From NCBI GenBank assembly GCA_027295745.1, contig JAPUKI010000104.1, positions 1 through 5,331 of the forward strand: a stretch of DNA of 5,331 bases. The letters run 5' to 3'. The notes below the pieces were generated by a model, which did no database searches, was not told the origin of the DNA, and was given only the letters and a program-made list of their open reading frames with translations. Shown in pieces: positions 1-5,331 of the stretch (positions within the stretch are counted from its first letter, which is position 1; every line of letters begins with the position of its first letter). This stretch comes from Acidobacteriota bacterium. Lineage in GTDB: Bacteria > Acidobacteriota > UBA6911 > RPQK01 > JADFOI01. Made by a program: the position numbers and the translations under genes.

Positions 1-1022
1 ATATGGACAGCGATGGTACATGCATCGGTGTAACTCCACCAGCGGTACTAGCAGATGGGGACTTCACGGACGACCCTCTCCTGGACCCACTGGCTGACAA
101 CGGTGGCCCCACCTTCACCCATGCGCTGCTTCCAGACAGCCCGGCCATCGACGCGGGCGATAACGCTGCCTGTCCTGACACCGACCAGCGCGGTCTTTCC
201 CGGCCCATTGACGGCAACGAGGACGGGGATGCTATTTGCGATATTGGAGCGTACGAGTTTCCGCTCGAGCGTGAAGTAATGCCTCTGGACGATTTCCTCT
301 CCTACGACATCAAGAAACCGAAGGGGGAGCCGAAGTTTGTGAAGTTCCAGGTTCGGTTGGTTGATCAATTTCAAGATGAGGTCTTCTCGATTGAAAAACG
401 AGTCGCTCTCCTGAACCCAGCCGATGAGAATGTTGCGGACATCAATCATTCGGATACTCATCTGGTGAGTTACAAAATCAAGGAATTCAGGCCCGAGGGA
501 GAGCCCAAGCCTCCAAAAGCACCGATTTCTGGAATCCAGATCAAGGATCAATTCTTCGACGAATTGATCGTGAACATCGATGATAAAAACAAGGCCGACC
601 GCGTCCTGGTTCCGGAATCAAAAAGTCTGGATGTCCTGCCTCTGCCACCGCTCGATCCCCCAGTGGATCACTTCCTGTGCTACAAGGTAAGACTTCCCAA
701 GGAAACGGAATTCCCCAAGAATATCGTGGTCTCTATTGCGGACCAATTCAGCCCGGATCCCAGGCAGTTCCAACTCAAGAAACCGAGACGGCTGTGCAAT
801 CCAGTGAAGTTCAAAGATGTGCACGTTGACGGATCTGCCGAGATCACAGCAAGCCAGAATCCCGATAACCACCTGATTTGTTATGACGTTAAGCTACTCA
901 AGGAAGAACCCAAACACGAACGGACGGTGGTGTTCCTGTATGACCAGTTTGGCGAGGTTGAAGAATGGGAGACCAAGAAGGAGCGGGAGCTGTGCGTACC
1001 ATCAACGATATCCTCCTCCTGA
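1..1022 (+). CDS. Secreted choice-of-anchor Q domain protein with four C-terminal DQF repeats (5' partial)
   Basis: Only the last 339 or so residues are in the window. The first ATG, at 3, falls just before a domain that normally ends a long beta-helix protein, so the gene almost certainly starts upstream. Residues numbered from that ATG: about 24-86 match the choice-of-anchor Q pattern (DNGGPTFTHALLPDSPAIDAGD, CPDTDQRG, DICDIGAYEF-like end), known from surface or secreted parallel beta-helix proteins. Residues about 97-334 hold four degenerate repeats, each opening with (D/H)-x-L-x-Y and carrying a central DQF (121, 182, 247, 314). They resemble a domain I believe is catalogued as DUF7450; function unknown. 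Repeats 3 and 4 each have a cysteine pair. The protein ends in VPSTISSS: no LPXTG, PEP-CTERM or membrane anchor is visible. Likely exported, perhaps adhesive or structural; that role is inference. The stop is TGA at 1020. Confidence 0.8.
   Translation, partial: MDSDGTCIGVTPPAVLADGDFTDDPLLDPLADNGGPTFTHALLPDSPAIDAGDNAACPDTDQRGLSRPIDGNEDGDAICDIGAYEFPLEREVMPLDDFLSYDIKKPKGEPKFVKFQVRLVDQFQDEVFSIEKRVALLNPADENVADINHSDTHLVSYKIKEFRPEGEPKPPKAPISGIQIKDQFFDELIVNIDDKNKADRVLVPESKSLDVLPLPPLDPPVDHFLCYKVRLPKETEFPKNIVVSIADQFSPDPRQFQLKKPRRLCNPVKFKDVHVDGSAEITASQNPDNHLICYDVKLLKEEPKHERTVVFLYDQFGEVEEWETKKERELCVPSTISSS
291..1004 (+). repeat. Four tandem degenerate protein repeats (DQF repeats)
   Basis: The coding region for residues about 97-334 of the first gene falls into four units at roughly 291-425, 453-617, 666-806 and 864-1004. 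Each unit starts with a short strand of the form D/H-x-L-[S/C]-Y-[D/K]-[I/V]-K, has a DQF tripeptide near its middle, and ends with L-[L/C/V]-x-P or similar. The DQF spacing is 61, 65 and 67 residues. The repeats are visible only at protein level; the DNA has diverged, so the duplication is old. The charged linkers rich in KPKGEPK-type residues are characteristic of the unit. Confidence 0.75.
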
Positions 1023-1071
1023 ATAGACAAGCATGAGCACAGGGGTTTACCACCGCCGCGGCCGTGACCAC

Positions 1072-1119
1072 GATGACGACGACGACGACGACGACGATGA
1101 CGACGAGCAAGAAGAAGAA
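1072..1119. repeat. GAC/GAA trinucleotide microsatellite
   Basis: A run of trinucleotides reads GAT, seven GAC, GAT, two GAC, GAG, CAA, then three GAA. Read on the plus strand in the frame of an ATG at 1033, it would encode eleven Asp followed by Glu-rich residues, ending at TGA 1123. That frame is not the frame of the preceding gene. Such tracts are prone to length change by slippage. Confidence 0.85.
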
Positions 1120-1400
1120 GGATGACTAAGCACCCTGCTGGCAGCTGCACCGGGCAGTGTGGAGAAGACCAGACCCCTAAGATATAGCAGGGAGTGAAAC
1201 TTCCAGCTTCTAGAGATATTCTGGATTCTCTCTCCTGACTCCTGCCTCCTTCTTCCTGTCTGTGGTACGTGAAAGCCTGAAGGCAGGTAGTTGAATTCAT
1301 GAATCTGGTTATCCACTTAACTCCGAAAGAGTTTGAGCAATCCAACCAAAGTCGCGCCGAGGGTGTCGGAATGGGTCGTTAGCGCGATGACTGGAGCCGC

Positions 1401-1428
1401 GTAGGGGCGCACATCTGTGCGTCCCTAC
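1401..1428 (+). repeat. REP-type palindrome, copy 1
   Basis: The unit is GTAG, then GGGCGCAC (1405-1412), a four-base loop ATCT, GTGCGTCC (1417-1424), then CTAC. With the outer GTAG/CTAC it makes a 12-bp stem with one G-T pair. A GTAG tetranucleotide at the foot of the hairpin is the mark recognised by characterised RAYT enzymes on enterobacterial REPs (established for E. coli YafM). It lies about 134 bases before the RAYT start and in the same orientation as copy 2 inside that gene (both loops end in CT). This pairing with the adjacent transposase supports the REP assignment. Confidence 0.85.
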
Positions 1429-1522
1429 AGGCCTTAATCAAAATCGAGTGGCGTTTTGAGACACTCTCAGCGGCGCGCCCTAAAGTACGTATTTTTATCG
1501 ACACCAACGTTATAGTCCTATG

Positions 1523-1552
1523 CGAACACTATCGTGCACATCGCAGTGTTCG
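1523..1552. promoter_or_regulatory. Inverted repeat in the leader of the RAYT gene
   Basis: CGAACACT at 1523-1530 is matched exactly by AGTGTTCG at 1545-1552, with 14 bases between that include the palindrome GTGCAC (1534-1539). The right arm ends on the first G of the GGGAGGA ribosome binding site. The position suggests either an RNA hairpin that affects ribosome access or a protein operator. The sequence is unlike the REP palindromes. Function is inference. Confidence 0.55.
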
Positions 1553-1558
1553 GGAGGA
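1552..1558 (+). promoter_or_regulatory. Ribosome binding site deciding the RAYT start
   Basis: GGGAGGA sits just ahead of the ATG at 1562, three bases separating its end from that codon. The alternative in-frame ATG at 1520 has no comparable site, would add 14 residues unlike the family, and would put the inverted repeat inside the coding region. This is why the start at 1562 is preferred. Confidence 0.75.
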
Positions 1559-1561
1559 TTG

Positions 1562-2113
1562 ATGCCCTTTGACCCCAAAAAACATGGTCGTAGATCCATC
1601 CGCCTCGAGGGATATGACTACTCACAAGTGGGCGAGTACTTTGTCACCTTCTGCGCCCACAAGATGCGATGTCTTTTCGGTGAGGTGAAAAATGGGCAAA
1701 TGCACCTAAATCGACTGGGGCAAATCGTTGAGTCCGAGTGGCGCAAAACACCCCACTTGCGTCCCGGGGTTGATCTCGGTGATTTCGTGGTCATGCCAAA
1801 CCACCTTCACGGACTCGTGCTGATCAGGCTGAGGCCACACAAGAAGAACTTTGCCGGTTCACTCGATAGGAGGGCGCACGACTGTGCGCCCCTACGGCGT
1901 CCTCCAAGAGGGTTGGGTTCCATCATCGCCGGGTTCAAATCGGTCACCACCACACGCATTAACCAACAGCGCGGGACCCCCCACTCACCGGTGTGGCAAC
2001 GCAACTACTACGAACACATCATTGATGATGATGAGGACTACCTTCGAACACGCCACTACATTTCAATCAATTCCAAACTTTGGCACCTCGATCGGTACAA
2101 TCCCTTAGGGTGA
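1562..2113 (+). CDS. REP-associated tyrosine transposase (RAYT, IS200-like Y1 family)
   Basis: A 183-residue protein, usual RAYT length. RAYTs are single-copy, domesticated relatives of IS200/IS605 TnpA that nick and join single-stranded DNA at REP hairpins. Evidence: the N-terminal signature RRSIRLxGYDYSxxGxYFVT (residues 10-29) with CLFGEV after it; the metal-binding H-hydrophobic-H motif as MPNHLHGLV (H81, H83); the family block IIAGFKS...TRIN (121-134); and VWQRNYYEHII (144-154). The likely catalytic tyrosine is Y166 in HYISIN, by comparison with YafM Y115 as I remember it. All key elements are present, so the enzyme may be active. Residues about 102-112 (RRAHDCAPL region) are the translation of an embedded REP hairpin, in the linker between the HLH motif and the C-terminal helix. 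An intact REP lies upstream; I see no clear one downstream. Confidence 0.93.
   Translation: MPFDPKKHGRRSIRLEGYDYSQVGEYFVTFCAHKMRCLFGEVKNGQMHLNRLGQIVESEWRKTPHLRPGVDLGDFVVMPNHLHGLVLIRLRPHKKNFAGSLDRRAHDCAPLRRPPRGLGSIIAGFKSVTTTRINQQRGTPHSPVWQRNYYEHIIDDDEDYLRTRHYISINSKLWHLDRYNPLG
1866..1895 (+). repeat. REP-type palindrome, copy 2, inside the RAYT coding region
   Basis: The unit reads ATAG, two extra bases GA, GGGCGCAC (1872-1879), loop GACT, GTGCGCCC (1884-1891), CTAC. It has a perfect 8-bp stem and the same orientation as the copy at 1401. Compared with that copy it has the left GTAG changed to ATAG and two bases inserted, giving 30 bases, exactly ten codons, instead of 28. It encodes the peptide centred on AHDCAPL. 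Confidence 0.85.
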
Positions 2114-2271
2114 AATCGTTCAATTTCCAAACGTAGGGCCGCTTGGAGTGAGGCTCCTGATCTTAGCCTGATGAGGCAAAGCCAGTCACCGAAAGCCGAG
2201 GCAGCACGGGGCTGTTGGGTCAAATAAGGAGTGGTATTCTGATCGATAGGGTGATATAAATAAGGGCCGAA
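2114..2271. other. Spacer between RAYT and ubiX
   Basis: It contains only weak hairpins (GGAG/CTCC at 2145-2157 and GCCT/AGGC at 2166-2177), neither followed by a T-run, and no clear promoter. A possible -10 TATTCT at 2235 has no good -35 at the right distance. Whether ubiX has its own promoter or is read through from the RAYT cannot be decided from the sequence. Confidence 0.45.
2262..2266 (+). promoter_or_regulatory. Ribosome binding site of ubiX
   Basis: AAGGG five bases before the ATG at 2272. It supports this start, which also puts the nucleotide-binding motif TGATG at residues 11-15, as usual for UbiX proteins. Confidence 0.6.
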
Positions 2272-2853
2272 ATGAGCCATCAGAAGCTGATTGTGGCCGT
2301 CACTGGAGCAACCGGGACCATCTTTGGGGTTCGTCTTCTGGAGCTGTTACAGGGTTCGGAGGTCGAGACCCATTTGGTGCTGAGCAAGTGGGCCAAGCGC
2401 ACTCTCACTTACGAGACCCAGTACACCATGGAGCAGGTCCAGGCAATGGCCACGGAGGTCTATCCACTGCACGATCAGGGAGCCGCCATTTCCAGCGGAT
2501 CCTTCGTGACCAGCGGAATGGTTATCATACCCTGCAGCATGAGAACGCTTTCCGCCATTGCACAGGGCGCCGGCGACAATCTGATTCATCGGGCTGCCGA
2601 TGTCGTATTGAAGGAACGTCGCAAACTGGTGCTGGTGGCCCGTGAGTCCCCTTTGAATCAGATTCATCTGGGGAACATGTTGAAGCTAGCACAGATGGGG
2701 ACCGTCATTCTGCCGCCCGTGCCTGCCTTTTATAACCACCCCCGAGACATCGATGACATCGTCAATCATATTGCAGGTCGGGTTCTGGATCAGTTTGAGA
2801 TTCACTTGGACGTGGTGAACCGCTGGAGCGGAATGGTGTCTTCGGTACAGTAA
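2272..2853 (+). CDS. ubiX: UbiX/Pad1-family flavin prenyltransferase
   Basis: Complete, 193 residues, close to the E. coli protein's length. UbiX joins a dimethylallyl group from its phosphate donor to reduced FMN, making prenylated FMN, the cofactor of UbiD-type (de)carboxylases in ubiquinone synthesis or aromatic-acid metabolism; it is a cytosolic dodecamer. Visible: FMN-binding loop TGATG (11-15), SSGSF (74-78), PCSM (87-90), then DNLIHRAADVVLKERR (102-117), RESPL (124-128) and PPVPAFY (148-154). By alignment from memory with Pseudomonas UbiX, the active-site residues R122, K129, R139, E140, Y169 and R185 correspond to R107, K114, R124, E125, Y154 and R170, all kept. The usual Ser of TGASG is Thr14. 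No ubiD lies in the window, so the partner, and whether the job is quinone synthesis or aromatic decarboxylation, stays open. The gene starts 158 bases after the RAYT stop and converges with the receptor gene. Confidence 0.93.
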   Translation: MSHQKLIVAVTGATGTIFGVRLLELLQGSEVETHLVLSKWAKRTLTYETQYTMEQVQAMATEVYPLHDQGAAISSGSFVTSGMVIIPCSMRTLSAIAQGAGDNLIHRAADVVLKERRKLVLVARESPLNQIHLGNMLKLAQMGTVILPPVPAFYNHPRDIDDIVNHIAGRVLDQFEIHLDVVNRWSGMVSSVQ

Positions 2854-2872
2854 GCCCTATCTGGAATTTCTC

Positions 2873-5331
2873 CTAGAAGGTATATCTCAATCCCAACTGC
2901 AGCTGCCGGGAAGAACGTGTCGTTGAAAAGATGGTGGCCGCATTCCCCACCGGGAGTCCATTGCCAAGGCAGGCGGAATCAGGCGGATCCACCGAGCATT
3001 CGTCATCGAGATCGTTGAATATAATCACTCCCCCACCAGCTCCCCGGTTTTGAGGGTGCGAGAAGTTGGGTCGATTGAGCAGGTTGAATACCTCCAGACG
3101 AAACTGCAAACCGTGCTGCTCACTCAACTGAACACTCCGTGTCGCGCTGACATCCAGTGTGGCGAAGCCGGGGCCAATCAGGGTATTGCGGCCCAGCGTA
3201 CCCAGATGTCCTTCGTCCTGCAATGTAAAGGAAGAGATATCAAAGTAGCGGTCAGGTCCGCCCAGCACAGGATTGTTACCGGAACCCGGCACCAGGTCGG
3301 GCCGGTGGCCTTCGCGCACGCGGTTGTTGACGATGTCAAAGGACACGTTGGCGGTGAAAGGATAGCCGCTTGAAACGGTCAGAATGCCGGCTGTCTGCCA
3401 GTCCTTGAGCAAGATCCCACCGACACTCCTGGGGGCCAAACGCAGAGGCACATCCCAGGTGTACTGGAGAACGGCATGGTGAGCGATGTGGAAGTTGGAA
3501 AGACCCCGATCGATACTTCTGTCAAAGTAATAGGTTGCCTCAGGAAGGCTGTTGGTGAATTCTCGACGATAAGCCGAGGCGTCATCCAGGGAACGGCCGT
3601 AGGTGTAGTTGAACACAAACTGAAAACCCGCTTCCCAGCGCCGTGTGAGGCCAACCTGCAGGGAATTGTAAATGGAGTTCGCATCGGTGGAGGTCAGGCG
3701 AACCGCATCCAGTTGGTCATTCGGCCGGGCAGCCGGCCTGGTTCCGAAGAACAGTCGCCCGTCAGAATCAACGGACTGCGGCGCCGGAATATTGATGTCG
3801 CCCACCCGGGGAAGGTGTACCCCGCGAGAACCGAAATACCCCACTCGCAGCACCAGTTGGTGGCCCAGCGCCTGCTGCAGCATGAGGTGGTATCGCATCA
3901 TGTAGGGGGTCGATAGATTAAATTCCAGTGTATCCTGGCGCGGGTTTCCACCCCCGCCTCCCCCCTGTGGATCAGGATAGTCAGGACCAGGCCGGGCAAT
4001 GGTACGGACGGTCGTAAAGGGACTTTGAATCCTCACCCGGTAGCCAAAGATGTTTTCCCTGATGGGCTGATAAAAAACGCCGAAGCCACTCCGCAGGACA
4101 GTCCGGTCGTTTCCACCCACGTTCCAGGCCAGTCCCAGCCGGGGAGCGAAATTCAGGTGGGAAGGATTTTTAAAAAGAGGATTTCCTTCGGTGGGAGCGG
4201 GATCGGTGATCTTCCGAAGGTTAGAGATGCGGTCATTCTTTTCGGTAGGCACCGTAAACCACTCATAGCGCAGACCGTAACTGAGGGACAGGGCTGGAGT
4301 CCAGCGGTATTGATCGTGGATAAAAAGCGCAAACAGGTTCTGACGATACTCTCTGTGTGAATCAGCATCCGCATCAGCACTGATAAAGCGCGTGGTTTTA
4401 TTCTCCAGAAAATCTTCCAGGTTTTCATAGATCAGCAAGCCGTCAAAGAAAAACTTGTAGTCGCCGGCACTGCGGTGGTGCTTCCAGTCAAACCCCCAGC
4501 GAAGATCGTGGTCACCAGAAGCAAACTGAAAACCATTACTGACCTGATACTGAGCAAAGGGGAAATCCAGGTCAGCGGTGTCGGTACCGAAGCTGGTGAG
4601 CCCGCGAATGTTGATCCGTCCCATATTAGGACGGCTGGGAATGAGTTTTGGCGCAGCCGCCAGCTCAGGAGTGCTGGCTACGCTCTCACTCGTGTAGGAT
4701 CCTCGATTGTAGGCGAACTGAACGGTGTGCAGGAGCCGTGAGGAAAACAGATGAGTCTCCTCCACAGCGAGATACTGATTACGGGAGCTGAGGTCACTGT
4801 CAAACCCCTCAATGCTCACGTCAAAGGGAGCCAGCTTCTCGCTGTCCTGGAAGGTATAACGAAGGAAAAGCGAATCGTTCGATCCCAGTCGAAAATCGGT
4901 ACGAGCATTGAAGTGCTGGTCGTTGGTGGGCACTTGCTGCTGGAAGACGTACTCGGCACTGCCATCTCCGAAGTCCTGCCCAGAAGCCCGGGGATAGAGA
5001 TTCAAAATGGGTTTAATATCGTCCGAGACAATGACGGAACCGCTGGGCAAATCCCCCAGCCGAGCGGCGTCGTTGGGAACCGTGTTGGAAAGAGTCATCC
5101 CCCGGCGTTCTCGCAATCCTTCATAGCTGAAGAAGAAGGTGTTTTCCTCCCCCGGCAGTGGACCTCCAATGGAACCCCCATACTGGTGGCGGCTAAGGGG
5201 CGGTGGATCGCTGCGCTGCGTGGGATTGGACGGATCCCTGTCGAAAAAGTTACGGGCATCCAGAGCACTGTCTCGGTAGTACTCATAGAATGATCCGTGA
5301 AAGCTGCGGGTTCCCCGGCGCGTGATCACGT
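2873..5331 (-). CDS. Oar-like TonB-dependent outer-membrane receptor (5' partial)
   Basis: The last 818 residues of a receptor of the type common in Acidobacteriota. The frame is open to the window edge; the GTG at 5329 is an internal Val of a [N]VITRRGT motif in the plug region, not a start. The missing N-terminus should hold a signal peptide, a carboxypeptidase-regulatory-like fold and most of the plug. Numbered from that Val: plug end DARNFF (24-29), GGSIGGPL (51-58), FFFSYEGLR (65-73); then barrel motifs APRLGLAW (395-402), LRSGFGVFY (412-420), GYFGSRGVHLPR (497-508), NYTYGRSLDDAS (574-585), RLEVFNLLNRPNF (744-756), and a C-terminal strand ending in Phe818, the usual outer-membrane insertion signal. 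A Gly6 run lies at 456-461. The only cysteines are C778 and C787, in a loop before the last strand. Such receptors import large substrates with TonB energy; the substrate cannot be read from the sequence. Confidence 0.92.
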   Translation of the reverse strand, partial: VITRRGTRSFHGSFYEYYRDSALDARNFFDRDPSNPTQRSDPPPLSRHQYGGSIGGPLPGEENTFFFSYEGLRERRGMTLSNTVPNDAARLGDLPSGSVIVSDDIKPILNLYPRASGQDFGDGSAEYVFQQQVPTNDQHFNARTDFRLGSNDSLFLRYTFQDSEKLAPFDVSIEGFDSDLSSRNQYLAVEETHLFSSRLLHTVQFAYNRGSYTSESVASTPELAAAPKLIPSRPNMGRINIRGLTSFGTDTADLDFPFAQYQVSNGFQFASGDHDLRWGFDWKHHRSAGDYKFFFDGLLIYENLEDFLENKTTRFISADADADSHREYRQNLFALFIHDQYRWTPALSLSYGLRYEWFTVPTEKNDRISNLRKITDPAPTEGNPLFKNPSHLNFAPRLGLAWNVGGNDRTVLRSGFGVFYQPIRENIFGYRVRIQSPFTTVRTIARPGPDYPDPQGGGGGGNPRQDTLEFNLSTPYMMRYHLMLQQALGHQLVLRVGYFGSRGVHLPRVGDINIPAPQSVDSDGRLFFGTRPAARPNDQLDAVRLTSTDANSIYNSLQVGLTRRWEAGFQFVFNYTYGRSLDDASAYRREFTNSLPEATYYFDRSIDRGLSNFHIAHHAVLQYTWDVPLRLAPRSVGGILLKDWQTAGILTVSSGYPFTANVSFDIVNNRVREGHRPDLVPGSGNNPVLGGPDRYFDISSFTLQDEGHLGTLGRNTLIGPGFATLDVSATRSVQLSEQHGLQFRLEVFNLLNRPNFSHPQNRGAGGGVIIFNDLDDECSVDPPDSACLGNGLPVGNAATIFSTTRSSRQLQLGLRYTF

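Larger units (their letters stand above)
1023..1519. other. Long non-coding interval before the RAYT gene
   Basis: I find no convincing gene on either strand. Open frames across it are short or made of low-complexity Arg/Ser/Asp runs from the trinucleotide tract. From the left it holds the GAC/GAA tract (1072-1119), a featureless stretch, a pyrimidine-rich stretch on the plus strand (about 1221-1260), a short palindrome ATTCATGAAT, and the REP-type hairpin (1401-1428). No hairpin followed by a T-run that would terminate the first gene is evident. Tiny frames at 1033-1125 and 1299-1382 lack a good ribosome binding site. Confidence 0.6.

Noticed and set aside
881..1345. Reverse-strand open frames rich in Arg or Ser over the GAC tract
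   Set aside because: Their length comes from the trinucleotide repeat, which is stop-free in several frames; there is no family resemblance and no ribosome binding site.
1299..1382. A 27-codon plus-strand frame (MNLVIHLTPKEFEQ...)
   Set aside because: No ribosome binding site at a usable distance and nothing recognisable; too short to support as a gene.
1520..1561. Upstream ATG as the RAYT start
   Set aside because: The 14 added residues do not resemble the family N-terminus, whereas GGGAGGA sits directly before the ATG at 1562.
2131..2143. Possible third REP (ACGTAGGGCCGCT) after the RAYT
   Set aside because: It has only the GTAGGG start and no matching right arm; most likely chance or a very decayed half.
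2212..2240. Promoter for ubiX with CTGTTG and TATTCT at 17-base spacing
   Set aside because: Both boxes match the consensus poorly, and promoter rules for this phylum are uncertain.
1863..2250. TCGATAGG occurring at 1863 and 2243 as a possible target-site duplication
   Set aside because: The first copy lies within the RAYT coding region rather than at an element boundary, so it cannot flank the element; chance match.
2854..2872. Bidirectional terminator between ubiX and the receptor gene
   Set aside because: The 19-base gap holds no stable stem; only a 4-bp TTCT/AGAA pair around the receptor stop, with no T-run.
3902..3917. GTAGGGGG string resembling the REP foot
   Set aside because: It lies in well-conserved receptor coding sequence (the STPYMM region) and has no hairpin partner.
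3050..5293. Several plus-strand open frames opposite the receptor gene
   Set aside because: They are antisense shadows of a gene whose protein matches a known family along its whole length.

Overview
The window looks like part of a chromosome from a Gram-negative, environmental bacterium, most likely Acidobacteriota or a neighbouring phylum. The main argument is the large reverse-strand outer-membrane receptor. It has the Oar-like TonB-dependent receptor pattern (DARNFF, GGxxGGPL, FFFxYEGLR, GSRGxHLPR, YGRSLDDAS, a terminal Phe) that is massively expanded in Acidobacteriota. The secreted choice-of-anchor Q protein fits such a genome too. The phylum is an inference from protein style, not a proof.

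Layout: (1) 1-1022, plus strand: the C-terminal part of a large extracellular protein. A choice-of-anchor Q segment (the end of a beta-helix protein) is followed by four degenerate 'DQF' repeats of about 50-60 residues. Its N-terminus lies off the left edge. (2) 1023-1561: about 540 bases without a convincing gene. This stretch holds a GAC/GAA trinucleotide tract, a pyrimidine-rich stretch, a 28-nt REP-type palindrome, and an inverted repeat abutting the ribosome binding site of the next gene. (3) 1562-2113, plus: a REP-associated tyrosine transposase (RAYT, IS200-like Y1 family), with a second copy of the same REP palindrome inside its own reading frame. (4) 2272-2853, plus: a complete flavin prenyltransferase of the UbiX/Pad1 family. 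(5) 2873-5331, minus: the C-terminal 818 residues of the TonB-dependent receptor, converging on ubiX with only 19 bases between the stop codons. Its N-terminus lies off the right edge.

The genes do not form an obvious pathway. UbiX makes prenylated FMN for a UbiD-type decarboxylase, but no ubiD is visible here. The RAYT with its REP sequences is a self-contained domesticated-transposase unit sitting between the surface-protein gene and ubiX. I see no defence system, CRISPR array, RNA gene or undescribed multi-gene system. The observations most worth checking are the frame-preserving REP copy embedded in the RAYT gene, the paired gain or loss of cysteines in the DQF repeats, and the inverted repeat touching the RAYT ribosome binding site.
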